From positions 1 to 52,813 of the forward strand of contig NZ_BDGJ01000020.1 in NCBI RefSeq assembly GCF_002207765.1: DNA of 52,813 nucleotides. The letters run 5' to 3'. The position numbers and the translations under genes are program-made. A model generated the notes under the pieces. The model saw only the letters and a program-made list of their open reading frames with translations. It was not told the origin of the DNA and searched no databases. The number at the start of each line of letters is the position of its first letter. Position 1 is the stretch's first letter. The stretch comes from Calderihabitans maritimus (GTDB lineage: Bacteria; Bacillota; KKC1; Calderihabitantales; Calderihabitantaceae). Positions 35,001 through 44,588 of the stretch are shown here, piece by piece.

Positions 35001-35993
35001 ATGCCAGAATTGCGTAAGGACCCGGTAACTGGTACCTGGGTCGTAATTGCGACTGAAAGAGCAAAACGACCTTCCGACTTTGTCAAATCTGGTGAGAAAG
35101 AAACAGATACAAAAAAAGGGGGCTTTTGTCCCTTTTGCCCGGGAAATGAAAAAAGCACCCCTCCGGAGGTTTTCGCCTTCCGGGAAGAAGGTACCAATCC
35201 CGATGAGGAAGGTTGGTCGGTACGGGTGGTTCCCAACAAGTTCGCCGCCCTTGAACCGGGGGTAGCACCGGAACGTCATGAAGACTCATTACACGAAACT
35301 ATGAACGGCGTCGGAGCCCACGAAGTAATCATTGAAACCCCTGAGCATGAGGCTGCCTTTCCGGAACTTTCCCTGGAACAAATGGTCCGGGTAGTTGAGG
35401 CATGGAAAGAACGCTATCAGGCACTCTCAACTGACAAAAAGATCCGTTATACGCAAATTTTCCGCAACCACGGCCCGGAGGCCGGAGCCTCTTTAGAACA
35501 TCCGCACAGCCAGCTTATTGCTACTCCAGTGGTTCCCAAAACCATACTTGAAGAATTGGAAGGAGTGCATAAATACGATACCAATTTCGGTAAATGCATC
35601 TACTGCGAACTTTTAAACCGGGAACTCCTAGAGGAAACAAGGATTGTTTACGCCTCCGCCCATTTTGTTGCTTTCTGCCCCTACGCTTCCCGGTTCCCTT
35701 TTGAAATTTGGATAATTCCCCGTCAGCATCAAGAGGAATTTGGTGAAATTTCTTCGGCCCAGATAGAAGGCCTGGCCGGGATTCTGAAAGAGATCACCGG
35801 CCGTCTTCGGAACACGCTCCAGGATCCCCCATATAATCTGGTCCTTCACACCGCTCCTTACGGGAGTGACAAGATGTATCACTGGCATATAGAAATTCTA
35901 CCTCGTTTAACTAAAGTGGCCGGTTTCGAATGGGGGACCGGATTCTATATAAACCCTACCACGCCCGAGTCTAGCGCGGAAAACCTGCGATAA
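35001..35993 (+). CDS. galT: Galactose-1-phosphate uridylyltransferase
   Basis: 330 residues of the HIT superfamily. It has the Zn pair CPFCPGNE, the active-site motif EAGASLEHPHSQL (HPH with the nucleotidylated histidine) and a second Cys pair CIYCELL. It exchanges UMP between UDP-glucose and galactose-1-phosphate; some relatives prefer ADP-glucose. The frame opens at 34950, but ATG at 35001 is six bases after GGAGGT. It is followed 13 bases later by glgA, which suggests a link to glucan precursors as well as galactose use. Confidence 0.9.
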   Translation: MPELRKDPVTGTWVVIATERAKRPSDFVKSGEKETDTKKGGFCPFCPGNEKSTPPEVFAFREEGTNPDEEGWSVRVVPNKFAALEPGVAPERHEDSLHETMNGVGAHEVIIETPEHEAAFPELSLEQMVRVVEAWKERYQALSTDKKIRYTQIFRNHGPEAGASLEHPHSQLIATPVVPKTILEELEGVHKYDTNFGKCIYCELLNRELLEETRIVYASAHFVAFCPYASRFPFEIWIIPRQHQEEFGEISSAQIEGLAGILKEITGRLRNTLQDPPYNLVLHTAPYGSDKMYHWHIEILPRLTKVAGFEWGTGFYINPTTPESSAENLR

Positions 35994-36006
35994 GGAGGTT
36001 TAATCC

Positions 36007-37488
36007 ATGGGTAAAAAACACCTTAACATCCTTTTTGTCGCTTCCGAAGTAGCTCCTTTTGCCAAAACCGGAGGGCTGGCCGATGTCGCTGGTTCGTTGC
36101 CGAAAGCCCTGGCGGCCCATGGCCATGATGTACGGGTTGTACTTCCCCGCTATAAACAAATAAATGACGTTCCGTACCTCACTGACTTTCCCGTAGAAAT
36201 GGACGGCCATTTGGAAACTGCGATTGTTCGCCAAGCTTCTATGGAAACCCGGGTGCAACAGCAGAAAAAGTCTATACCGGTTTATCTAATAGATAATTAC
36301 CAGTACTTTTACCGCGACGGCCTCTACGGGCATCCGGATGATGCCGCCCGCTTCAACTTCTTCTGTAAAGCCGTACTTTCTATGCTACCCCGCATTGATT
36401 TTAAGCCCGATGTCATTCACTGCAATGACTGGCAGACAGGACCGATCCCCCTTTTTTTGAAAATTAAGTTTAAAGAGGATCCTTTTTACCAAAAAATAGC
36501 CACCCTGTTCACCATTCACAACCTGCAGTATCAGGGACGTTTTGATCGCGAAGCCCTGAAGATAATGGCTCTGGGAGACGAATTTTTTACTCCCGAGCAG
36601 TTGGAATTTTACGGCCAGGTTAATTATATGAAAGCGGGAATTCTGTACGCCGACGTTTTAAACACGGTCAGCCCCAAATACGCTCTGGAAATTCAAACCC
36701 CGGAAATGGGAGAAGGACTGGATGGCCTTTTGCGCAAGAGAGGGCAGGACCTCTACGGTATTATAAACGGTATTGATTACGACGTTTTTGACCCGAAAAC
36801 CGACCCGCGGATCGCCGTAAACTACGATGCGGATACTTTACATTTGAAGAAAAAGAACAAAGAGGCCCTGCAGAGAGAGCTAAACCTGCCGGTAGAAGAT
36901 ATACCAGTGATATCCGTTATTTCCCGTCTGGTTAATCAAAAAGGTTTGGATCTAATTGCTCCCATAATAGACGAGCTGATGCACAAGAACCTCCAGTTGG
37001 TAATCTTGGGCAGCGGGGAGGATTACTACCAACAGCTTTTCTCTTCCTTGCAGGTTAAGTACCGCCATAAAATGGCCGTCAAAATCGGCTTTGATCCCGA
37101 TCTTGCACAGAGAATCTATGCCGGTTCGGATATGTTTCTTATGCCTTCTCGTTTTGAACCGTGCGGGCTGGGACAGCTCATCAGCCTGCGCTACGGAACC
37201 ATCCCCATAGTACGTTCTACCGGCGGGCTGGAGGATACCATTACCGACATTCATAAAGATCCCGTTAATGGAAACGGCTTCTCTTTTGCACCTTACACCC
37301 CTGAAGCTTTAAAGGACACTATTTTCCGCGCCCTGGAGGCCTACTACCACCAGCCGGGGGTATGGAAGGAACTGATGGCCAACGCCATGCGAGCCAATTA
37401 CTCCTGGTCCCAGTCGGCGTTGAAGTACCTCGACCTCTACACCCGGGCCATGAGCAAAGCCAAGGCAACCCTGTTCAAGGCCGTCTAA
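36007..37488 (+). CDS. glgA: Glycogen synthase (ADP-glucose type, GT5)
   Basis: 493 residues with the GT5 donor-binding motif APFAKTGGLADVAGSLPKAL at the N-terminus, VIHCNDWQTGPIP, TIHNLQYQGRFD and the C-terminal MPSRFEPCGLGQL and GTIPIVRSTGGL. It elongates alpha-1,4-glucan from ADP-glucose. ATG at 36007 follows AAGGAGG. No glgC is in the window. Confidence 0.96.
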   Translation: MGKKHLNILFVASEVAPFAKTGGLADVAGSLPKALAAHGHDVRVVLPRYKQINDVPYLTDFPVEMDGHLETAIVRQASMETRVQQQKKSIPVYLIDNYQYFYRDGLYGHPDDAARFNFFCKAVLSMLPRIDFKPDVIHCNDWQTGPIPLFLKIKFKEDPFYQKIATLFTIHNLQYQGRFDREALKIMALGDEFFTPEQLEFYGQVNYMKAGILYADVLNTVSPKYALEIQTPEMGEGLDGLLRKRGQDLYGIINGIDYDVFDPKTDPRIAVNYDADTLHLKKKNKEALQRELNLPVEDIPVISVISRLVNQKGLDLIAPIIDELMHKNLQLVILGSGEDYYQQLFSSLQVKYRHKMAVKIGFDPDLAQRIYAGSDMFLMPSRFEPCGLGQLISLRYGTIPIVRSTGGLEDTITDIHKDPVNGNGFSFAPYTPEALKDTIFRALEAYYHQPGVWKELMANAMRANYSWSQSALKYLDLYTRAMSKAKATLFKAV

Positions 37489-37531
37489 CCCGCCACTCAG
37501 CAGTTGTACTATCCCCGGTGAGGCTGGGTGA

Positions 37532-37568
37532 TGTAGGCGTAAGGCGACATTAGTTCGAGGCGCCTACA
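37532..37568. repeat. Inverted repeat downstream of glgA
   Basis: A perfect 8-bp repeat (TGTAGGCG / CGCCTACA) with a 21-base loop lies in the gap between glgA and the convergent starch-binding gene. There is no T-tract on the plus strand. It may stabilise the glgA 3' end. Confidence 0.45.
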
Positions 37569-37601
37569 AAAAAATCTGCCCCGTTCCGATTAGGGCAGAT
37601 T
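37567..37601 (-). terminator. Intrinsic terminator of the starch-binding-domain gene
   Basis: On the minus strand a stem of eight to nine bp (ATCTGCCC / GGGCAGAT core, 11-base loop containing the stop codon) is followed by seven T residues. Confidence 0.8.
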
Positions 37602-37967
37602 GCCTTCGTGAATTTCAAAACTCCAGTTCCGGCCGTTATTGTTATCCCAGTTGTAGGCACTATCTCTGAAACAGAAGTTCAGGCGGTCTCCGCTTTTTAC
37701 CTTGAATTTCTTCACCCAACCCCTTTCGGTTCGTTCCATGCGATAGTCATTTATGTCATACCAGCGATCGGCCGGCCCAAAACCGCAGTGAAGCCAGACC
37801 TGGTCGGCCCCGGATTGGGCAAGTAGCCCGTAATAGAGAACGGTGATCTCTTCCCCCGCCGTAATCGGTAGCGGGTCTACCGCCACTCCATCGGGATAGT
37901 TAGCTTCCCGCATACTCCATAGCTTGTTTTCCAAGTCTCCGTACCGAGTGTATTTCCTGTCCGTCAC
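37590..37967 (-). CDS. Stand-alone starch-binding domain (CBM25/53-like)
   Basis: 125 residues that form a single carbohydrate-binding module: ITVLYYGLLAQSGADQVWLH, GFGPADRWYDINDYRM and NFCFRDSAYNWDNNNGRNW, the last being the typical WDNNxGxN ending of CBM25/53. There is no catalytic domain and no signal peptide, so it probably binds intracellular glycogen. The start is GTG at 37967, eight bases after GGAGG. It converges with glgA. Confidence 0.85.
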   Translation of the reverse strand: MTDRKYTRYGDLENKLWSMREANYPDGVAVDPLPITAGEEITVLYYGLLAQSGADQVWLHCGFGPADRWYDINDYRMERTERGWVKKFKVKSGDRLNFCFRDSAYNWDNNNGRNWSFEIHEGNLP

Positions 37968-38070
37968 CGGTAAAACCTCCTGGTCTTGATTTTAATTCTA
38001 ACTATATTATGAGGAAAAAGCATTATTGTATGTTAGGAAACTAATAGAAAAATTTATGTATCAAATAATA

Positions 38071-38104
38071 GAAGCCGTTGACCTGCAACTTCGTCAACGG
38101 CCTC
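38071..38104 (-). terminator. Terminator-like hairpin after dppC
   Basis: A 9-bp perfect stem (GCCGTTGAC / GTCAACGGC), extended by two pairs past a mismatch, has a 10-base loop. The following minus-strand sequence is only moderately T-rich (TTCTATTATTT). Confidence 0.5.
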
Positions 38105-38141
38105 TCTTGCTGTAACATAGTAAACCAGTGAATAATCCGAC

Positions 38142-39044
38142 TTACTCTTTTAATCTCGGGTCCAGAGCATCCCTTAATCCATCCCCTAAAAGGTTGAAGC
38201 CTAAGACGGTAAGCATGATAGCCAGACCGGGGAAAACTGTTGCCCAAGGCGCGTTCCGAATGAACTGACGGGCATTGGCAAGCATGAAACCCCATTCGGG
38301 CTGAGGAGGTCTGGCTCCCAGCCCGAGGAAACTAAGACCTGCCGCTTCCAGGATAGCGGTACCTATGCCCATGGTTGTCTGCACAATGATAGGTGCTATA
38401 CAGTTAGGCAACACGTGCTTGAAAATTATGCGAAAATCGTTGGCACCGATGGCTTTGGCTGCCTCCACATATTCCGTGGCCTTTACGGAAAGCACCGATG
38501 AACGTACTATCCTGGCGTAGGTGGGGATGTATACAATACCGATAGCCACCATGGCGTTTTGGAGACTAGGCCCCAATACGGCGGTAATAGCAATGGCCAG
38601 GAGTATGCTGGGAAAGGCCATCATAATATCAATTAGACGCATAACTACAAGGTCAATCCATCCGCCGTAATACCCGGCAACAGCTCCCACCAAAGTACCA
38701 ATGCTCATAGCAATACCAACGGAAATTATCCCAACTTGGATGGAAATGCGAGCCCCGAAAATAATACGGCTTAAAATATCCCGACCCAATGAGTCCGTTC
38801 CCAACCAGTGTTCCGCACTAGGTGGCTTTAAACGATCCACCAGCTTGCCATCTTCGGTGGGGTGGTAAGGTGCCAGGTAGGGAGCGAACATAGCAACAAA
38901 AATCAAAGCAAATACGATAAAGGCCCCTACCATGGCCGACTTGCGGGCCACTATGCGTCGTAACGTTTCCAACCAGAGACTGCTTTTAGTTGCCTTATCC
39001 TTCACCTCTGTTTGAGTTTCCAATTGTAAGTTCATGTTTTGCAT
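38142..39044 (-). CDS. dppC: Peptide ABC transporter permease (DppC/OppC)
   Basis: About 300 residues with one N-terminal helix, then a periplasmic segment (YHPTEDGKLVDRLKPPSAEH) and the BPD permease domain with LGTDSLGRDILSRIIFGARI and the EAA loop EAAKAIGANDFRIIFKHVLP. The frame opens at TTG 39062, but ATG 39044 is six bases after AGGAGG and avoids overlap with dppB. It is the last gene of the dppDFABC operon. Confidence 0.93.
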   Translation of the reverse strand: MQNMNLQLETQTEVKDKATKSSLWLETLRRIVARKSAMVGAFIVFALIFVAMFAPYLAPYHPTEDGKLVDRLKPPSAEHWLGTDSLGRDILSRIIFGARISIQVGIISVGIAMSIGTLVGAVAGYYGGWIDLVVMRLIDIMMAFPSILLAIAITAVLGPSLQNAMVAIGIVYIPTYARIVRSSVLSVKATEYVEAAKAIGANDFRIIFKHVLPNCIAPIIVQTTMGIGTAILEAAGLSFLGLGARPPQPEWGFMLANARQFIRNAPWATVFPGLAIMLTVLGFNLLGDGLRDALDPRLKE

Positions 39045-39054
39045 GTGGCGCCTC

Positions 39055-40059
39055 CTAGTCAAACTTAATTCGCGGATCTAAAAAGGTATAAAGAATGTCG
39101 GTCGCCAAATTGACCAAAACAAAAACCACTGCTATTACGAGAATTCCTCCCTGAACCGCAGGAAAATCCCTGGCCATGATGGCGTTGTACATGTACCTGC
39201 CGACGCCCGGCCAGGAAAAAATGGTCTCCGTCATAACTGCACCGCCCAGTAAAATCCCAAATTGCAGTCCCATCACCGTGATTACCGGTAGAAGCGCATT
39301 CTTTAAAGCATGCTTGAATATCACGAGGTTCTCCTTTAAACCTTTAGCCCTAGCTGTTCTGATGTAATCCTGTCTCATTACTTCCAGCATGCTTGACCGG
39401 GTCATACGGGCAATAATGGCCATGGGAATGGTCCCCAGAGCAATAGCCGGTAAAACCAGGTGCCAGAGGCCGTCTTTTAATGCCTGCATATCGCCGGCCA
39501 GCAGGCTATCAATAACCACAAAATTGGTAACTACAGGAATGTCCACCGTATGACTTAATCTGGCGGAGGGCGGAAACCATCCCAGTAGATTGGAAAAAAT
39601 CCAAATCAACATCAGTGCCAGCCAAAATATGGGCATGGAAACCCCTACCAGAGCTCCGGTCATGCTGAGGTTATCAAACCAGGAATACTGTTTTACGGCG
39701 GAAATCACTCCCGCAGCCACCCCGATCACAATGGCTATCAACATGGCCGCAATGGTCAGTTCAATGGTCGCCGGAAATCTTTCGGCAAGTTCGGCGGCAA
39801 CGGGTTCGTGGCTGATCACAGATCGCCCCAGATCTCCCCTCAGCACATTCCGGGCAAATCTAAAATACTGTATGTATAACGGGTCGTTAAGTCCCAATTC
39901 CTCTCTCAATTTTTCCAGTGCTTCCGGCGTAGCTCTTTCACCCAGGATAACCTGCGCCGGGTCGCCGGGGATCAGATGGATAAGTAAAAAAGCGATAATA
40001 GATACTCCGACCAGTACCGGTATTAACATTAATAAACGTTTTGCGATGTACGTCAGCAT
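39055..40059 (-). CDS. dppB: Peptide ABC transporter permease (DppB/OppB)
   Basis: 334 residues with six predicted helices. It shows the DppB opening YIAKRLLMLIPVLVGVSIIA, the LIPGDPAQVILGERATPEAL segment and the EAA loop ARAKGLKENLVIFKHALKNA that docks the ATPases. ATG at 40059 lies seven bases after GGAGG. Confidence 0.94.
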   Translation of the reverse strand: MLTYIAKRLLMLIPVLVGVSIIAFLLIHLIPGDPAQVILGERATPEALEKLREELGLNDPLYIQYFRFARNVLRGDLGRSVISHEPVAAELAERFPATIELTIAAMLIAIVIGVAAGVISAVKQYSWFDNLSMTGALVGVSMPIFWLALMLIWIFSNLLGWFPPSARLSHTVDIPVVTNFVVIDSLLAGDMQALKDGLWHLVLPAIALGTIPMAIIARMTRSSMLEVMRQDYIRTARAKGLKENLVIFKHALKNALLPVITVMGLQFGILLGGAVMTETIFSWPGVGRYMYNAIMARDFPAVQGGILVIAVVFVLVNLATDILYTFLDPRIKFD

Positions 40060-40098
40060 GGCGTGCCCTCCATCAAGGAGCTAAATCATTTCAGAATG

Positions 40099-40122
40099 CG
40101 GGGAAGCCAAACGGCTTCCCCG
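40099..40122 (-). repeat. Stable hairpin between the binding-protein and permease genes
   Basis: A perfect 10-bp stem with an AAAC loop (plus-strand sense; arms CGGGGAAGCC / GGCTTCCCCG) lies 35 bases past the dppA stop. No T-tract follows on the minus strand. Such hairpins often raise binding-protein mRNA relative to permease mRNA. Confidence 0.6.
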
Positions 40123-40157
40123 AAAGTCGTTTAGTATCTGCCTATCAAACATAGTTC

Positions 40158-41777
40158 TTACTGTATATCAATATCAATAAAACTTTCAGAACCAGTAGCA
40201 TGAGGTACCCAACCGGTAACATTCTTTCTAGCAGCCAGTACGGGAGTGGAATGTACCAGAGGTACCCAGGGGGCGTCTTCATGGATGTAAACCTGTGCTT
40301 CTTCATAAAGTTCGGCGCGCTTGGACTGGTCCATTTCCATTTGGGCTTCTACCAGGAGGTCATGAACCTTATCGTTCTTATAGAAGGCCACGTTGCTGGC
40401 AGCACCTTTAACCGCATTGTTCTTATCAAGCAATACATAAAGGAAGTTATCCGGGTCGCCGTTATCCCCCGTCCAGCCAAGTAAATAAAGGTCGTGTTCT
40501 CCTTTTTCTCCTTTTTCCAGATAAGTTGCCCAGTCATAGGTAACGATTTCCGCTTTGATACCTACAGCAGCCAAATCCTGCTGGATAGCCTGGGCAATTT
40601 CCATAGGTTGGGGCATATAGGGACGGGCTACCGGCATGGCCCACAGGGTGGTCTCGAACCCATCGGGATAACCTGCCTCAGCCAACAAAGCTTTAGCTTT
40701 GGCCGGGTCATATTCGTAATCTTCTATGTCATCATTGTATCCCCATAAACTGGGAGGCATCGGGTTTTTGGCTGGCTTTGCAAACCCGGCGTAGAAAGCC
40801 TCGATAAGAGCCTCTTTGTTGATGGCATGGTTGATGGCTCTTCTTACTAATACGTTATCGAAAGGTGTTTTTTCCGTATTCATGGCCAAATAACCGACAT
40901 TCATACTCGGCCTCAGTAGCAGCTGCAAGTCGGGATTTTCTTTAATTCTGGCTGCATCATCCGGGTTGACGCCAATCATGGCATCAATGGTTCCAGCTTC
41001 CAGTTCCATTAATCTCGCGGTGTTATCAGGAATGGTGCGGAATATTACTTTGTCTAACTTGGGTTCGGGGCCCCAGTATTCTTCGTTCTTCACCAGAACA
41101 ATTCTATCATCCTTCTTCCATTCCACAAACTTAAAGGGGCCAGTACCCACCGGATGTTTAAAGTAATCCTCACCATATTTCTTGATGGCTTCCGGGCTGG
41201 CAATGGCAAAAGCGGGCATAGCCAGATTTTGAATGAAGGGAGCAAGAGGTTTCTCCAAGGCAATCTTTACGGTATATTCGTCAACAACTTCCACTGAGGA
41301 AATTATCCCGGGAAATCCTCCGAACATATACATGTAATATTCAAAGTCGCCGTGGTGATACGGGTTATTTTCATCCATCCACCGGTCAAAATTAAATTTT
41401 ACCGCTTCAGCGTTAAAAGGCGTACCGTCGTGGAACTTCACGCCCTTACGCAGTTTAAATGTCCATTCCAGACCGTCCTTAGATACTTCCCATTCTTCGG
41501 CCAGGCCAGGAACTACCTTAGTAGATTCTTTGTCATATTTCACCAAAGTATCGTATATCTGTTGGGTTACATAGATAGATTCTCCATCGGTAACATTAGC
41601 AGGGTCAAGCCCCACCGAGTCCCCACCTCGGCCAAAGACGAAAACCTTTTCTGCCGAAGCTTCAGATTGCTTGTCCCCCGACTCGTTATTAACGGCAGAC
41701 TTTTCGCTTGTGCCGCAGCCTGCCAAAACAAGGCTCAAGACTAACATTACAACTACTATCCAAGCGATCTTTTTCAT
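40158..41777 (-). CDS. dppA: Peptide ABC transporter substrate-binding lipoprotein (DppA/OppA)
   Basis: About 539 residues of SBP family 5. The lipoprotein signal (VVMLVLSLVLAGC) is followed by a Ser/Glu/Lys linker, then GLEWTFKLRKGVKFHDGTPF, HPVGTGPFKFVEWKKDD and LLGWTGDNGDPDNFLY. It delivers peptides or related ligands to DppBC; the substrate is not decided by sequence. ATG at 41777 gives the cleanest signal peptide; the frame opens at 41804. Confidence 0.94.
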   Translation of the reverse strand: MKKIAWIVVVMLVLSLVLAGCGTSEKSAVNNESGDKQSEASAEKVFVFGRGGDSVGLDPANVTDGESIYVTQQIYDTLVKYDKESTKVVPGLAEEWEVSKDGLEWTFKLRKGVKFHDGTPFNAEAVKFNFDRWMDENNPYHHGDFEYYMYMFGGFPGIISSVEVVDEYTVKIALEKPLAPFIQNLAMPAFAIASPEAIKKYGEDYFKHPVGTGPFKFVEWKKDDRIVLVKNEEYWGPEPKLDKVIFRTIPDNTARLMELEAGTIDAMIGVNPDDAARIKENPDLQLLLRPSMNVGYLAMNTEKTPFDNVLVRRAINHAINKEALIEAFYAGFAKPAKNPMPPSLWGYNDDIEDYEYDPAKAKALLAEAGYPDGFETTLWAMPVARPYMPQPMEIAQAIQQDLAAVGIKAEIVTYDWATYLEKGEKGEHDLYLLGWTGDNGDPDNFLYVLLDKNNAVKGAASNVAFYKNDKVHDLLVEAQMEMDQSKRAELYEEAQVYIHEDAPWVPLVHSTPVLAARKNVTGWVPHATGSESFIDIDIQ

Positions 41778-41872
41778 AACAAGAGTTGACCTCCTTATTC
41801 TCAATTTAAGTTATATGCAAGTTGTGTTCTGTTCGAAAAACCAGCTATCACCTCCCCGTAGAAAAGAACAAT

Positions 41873-42838
41873 TTAAAACAGGTGACAGGCTACCTGGTGT
41901 CCATCCCCCACTTCCTTAAAAGTCGGCACCTCACGCCGGCAAATCTCCATTGCATATTTGCACCTAGTATGAAAATTGCATCCTGAAGGCGGATTAATGG
42001 GACTGGGTACATCCCCTTCCAGAATAATCCGCTCTTTTTTTACCGTCGGATCAGGTATTGGTATGGCGGAAAGCAACGCCTTGGTATAAGGGTGGTGGGC
42101 ATTGCGATACAGTTCCTTATCCGAAGCTACTTCCACAATGCGGCCGAGGTACATTACCGCCACCCGCCTGGAAATATGCTTAACCACACTTAAATCATGG
42201 GCAATAAAAACATAGGTCAAACCGAATTCCTGCTGTAAATCTTCCAGCAGATTAATCACTTGAGCTTGGATAGAGACATCCAGCGCGGAAACCGGCTCAT
42301 CACAAATTATCAGCTTGGGATTTACAGCTAGCGCCCTGGCAATGCCAATGCGCTGTCGCTGTCCGCCCGAAAATTCGTGGGGATAACGGTCTGCATGATA
42401 CTTCATTAACCCTACGGTATCCAATAATTTCAATACTCGCTTTCTGGCTTCGGAGCCTTTAGCAATTCCGTGAAGGAGCATGGGCTCCGCAATAATCTCA
42501 CCCACGGTCATGCGAGGATTAAGAGACGCATACGGATCCTGAAAAATTATCTGCATCTCTTTGCGCATACGCCGCATCTCCGCCGGTTTTAAATTTCTTA
42601 TGTTTTTCCCTTGAAAGTAAATATCTCCGGAGGTAGGTTCAATGAGCCGCAGAATACAGCGCCCGGTGGTGGATTTTCCGCAACCGGATTCTCCTACCAG
42701 CCCTAAGGTCTCGCCTTTATGTACCGTAAATGAAACTCCGTCAACAGCTTTAACTACCCCCACCTGCCGGGAAAATATACCTTTGGTAATGGGGAAATAT
42801 TTTTTCAGTTTCCTTACTTCCAGTAATACCTCGCTCAT
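41873..42838 (-). CDS. dppF: Peptide ABC transporter ATPase (DppF/OppF)
   Basis: 321 residues: Walker [16 protein letters not shown], signature [16 protein letters not shown], Walker [17 protein letters not shown], and the oligopeptide-type C-terminus with [23 protein letters not shown] at 42838 follows GGAGG. It starts 15 bases after dppD. Confidence 0.95.
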   Translation of the reverse strand: MSEVLLEVRKLKKYFPITKGIFSRQVGVVKAVDGVSFTVHKGETLGLVGESGCGKSTTGRCILRLIEPTSGDIYFQGKNIRNLKPAEMRRMRKEMQIIFQDPYASLNPRMTVGEIIAEPMLLHGIAKGSEARKRVLKLLDTVGLMKYHADRYPHEFSGGQRQRIGIARALAVNPKLIICDEPVSALDVSIQAQVINLLEDLQQEFGLTYVFIAHDLSVVKHISRRVAVMYLGRIVEVASDKELYRNAHHPYTKALLSAIPIPDPTVKKERIILEGDVPSPINPPSGCNFHTRCKYAMEICRREVPTFKEVGDGHQVACHLF

Positions 42839-42853
42839 GCAATTCCTCCAATT

Positions 42854-43819
42854 TTAATATAGGTGGCAGGCTACTCTGTGCCCGGGAGCCAGTTCCTTGG
42901 CAACCGGGCGCATTCTGTGGCAAATAGCTTTACTGTAATCACACCTATTCACAAAGGGACAGCACTCTTTCATATTTTTTAAATCAGGGGGCATGCCTCT
43001 GATGGGTTTCAGTCTCTGTTTTTCATCATCATATAATTGGGGAATGGACTGTAATAACCCCCATGTATACGGGTGTTTGGGATTGCCAAAAAGTGTTTTT
43101 ACGTCGGTAAACTCCACCGGAGTCCCCGCATACATTACCAGTACTTGTTCACACAACTCCGCTACCACACCCAGATCGTGAGTAATCATAATAATAGCTG
43201 TCCCGTAGTTTTTCTTCAGATTGCGCATCAAATCTAAAATTTGCGCCTGAATGGTAACATCAAGTGCCGTAGTTGGTTCATCAGCAATCAAAAGTTTGGG
43301 ATTACATGCTATGGCCATGGCTATCATCGCCCGCTGTCTCATACCCCCACTAAATTGGTGGGGATAATGTTTTACCCTGGAACGGGCTTCGGGAATACCA
43401 ACCTTTTCCAGTAGCTCCACTGCCTCCGCCCAGGCTTCTTTCTTTTTCATCTTCCTGTGGTAAACCAGAGCTTCTACTATTTGTTCTCCCACCGTAAGCA
43501 CAGGGTTGAGAGAGGTCATGGGATCCTGAAATATCATAGATATTTCATTTCCCCGAATTTTGCGCATTTCTTCCTCGGATAAACGGAGAATGTCTCTACC
43601 ATTAAAATAGATTCGCCCGTCCACTATTTTACCGGGGGGCGTAGGAACCAAACGCATAATAGACAGGGCGGTGATGGATTTTCCTGAACCGGATTCTCCT
43701 ACGATACCCATTGTTTGACCCGGTTTCAGGGAAAAATTCACCCCATCCACTGCTTTAACAATTCCTTCTTTGGTGAAAAAATGGGTTTTCAAATTGACTA
43801 CTTCTAACAGTTCAGCCAT
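42854..43819 (-). CDS. dppD: Peptide ABC transporter ATPase (DppD/OppD)
   Basis: 321 residues: Walker [16 protein letters not shown], signature [16 protein letters not shown], Walker [17 protein letters not shown] and the Cys-rich C-terminus ([15 protein letters not shown]). The frame opens at 43876, but ATG 43819 behind AGGAG begins the standard N-terminus. It is the first gene of the operon, downstream of the two-component system terminator. Confidence 0.95.
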   Translation of the reverse strand: MAELLEVVNLKTHFFTKEGIVKAVDGVNFSLKPGQTMGIVGESGSGKSITALSIMRLVPTPPGKIVDGRIYFNGRDILRLSEEEMRKIRGNEISMIFQDPMTSLNPVLTVGEQIVEALVYHRKMKKKEAWAEAVELLEKVGIPEARSRVKHYPHQFSGGMRQRAMIAMAIACNPKLLIADEPTTALDVTIQAQILDLMRNLKKNYGTAIIMITHDLGVVAELCEQVLVMYAGTPVEFTDVKTLFGNPKHPYTWGLLQSIPQLYDDEKQRLKPIRGMPPDLKNMKECCPFVNRCDYSKAICHRMRPVAKELAPGHRVACHLY

Positions 43820-43902
43820 GTTGCCACTCCTGTAACGATGTATATATAGACATAAGCAATTCGCTACCGGTTGCAATTCTCCTATTTTCTCTCTTTTTTC
43901 TG

Positions 43903-43927
43903 AAAAAAAATAACGGCAAAATGCCGT
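43903..43927 (-). terminator. Intrinsic terminator of the two-component operon
   Basis: Minus-strand ACGGCA / TGCCGT stem with a three-base loop is followed by TA and eight T residues. It separates the regulator gene from dppD. Confidence 0.75.
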
Positions 43928-43958
43928 ATTTTAAAGTATTAAGGTTGGATTTCATGGA

Positions 43959-44588
43959 TTAGCGATTTATCTTTAACCGGTATCTGTTCTTGGGCCTGCC
44001 CACCTTACCATAATCACATTCGGTCTCCACTTTGCCTTCCTGCACCATATACATCATGTATCGGTGGACAGTTTGGTAAGCCAAGCCGACTTCCTTAGTG
44101 ATTTCCTCTAGAGTGGCAGGCTCTTTCCGGTTGGCAAGATAATTAATAATTAAATTCATGGTAGCGGTTCTGATACCTTTGGTCACATAGGTATCTTCCT
44201 GCATTTTAGCCCTGCTTCTCTGCAGGTCGCCTACTTGCAGATTTACCTTTAAACGAGCAATGAGATCGGGAGCTTTAATAGGCTTCAAAGCAAAATCCGT
44301 AGCGCCGGCATCCAAAAATTGGTCCGCTATCTCCTGCCTTTCGTCTACGGTCAGCACTACTATAGGTACATATTGATCCATACTTCTTACCCTCTGCACT
44401 GTCTCCAAACCATCCAACACTGGCATGTGGTAGTCCACTACTACTACATCCGGGTTTTCACTGCTAAATTTTTCAACACCTTCCATGCCGTTGGCAGCAG
44501 TTATTGTTTTCCAGCCGACGTACTTAAATATTTCTTGGAGGGTAAATCTAACGCCAGCATCATCGTCAATCACCAATATTTTGGTCAT
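43959..44588 (-). CDS. CitB/DcuR-type response regulator
   Basis: 209 residues: a receiver domain with the acidic pocket VIDDDAG, phospho-acceptor D52 (VVVVDYHMPVLDG) and K in DFALKPIKAPD. A winged-helix HTH follows (EPATLEEITKEVGLAYQTVHRYMMYM), as in regulators of carboxylate uptake. It overlaps the kinase gene by 23 bases. The dpp operon directly downstream is a likely but unproven target. Confidence 0.9.
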   Translation of the reverse strand: MTKILVIDDDAGVRFTLQEIFKYVGWKTITAANGMEGVEKFSSENPDVVVVDYHMPVLDGLETVQRVRSMDQYVPIVVLTVDERQEIADQFLDAGATDFALKPIKAPDLIARLKVNLQVGDLQRSRAKMQEDTYVTKGIRTATMNLIINYLANRKEPATLEEITKEVGLAYQTVHRYMMYMVQEGKVETECDYGKVGRPKNRYRLKINR

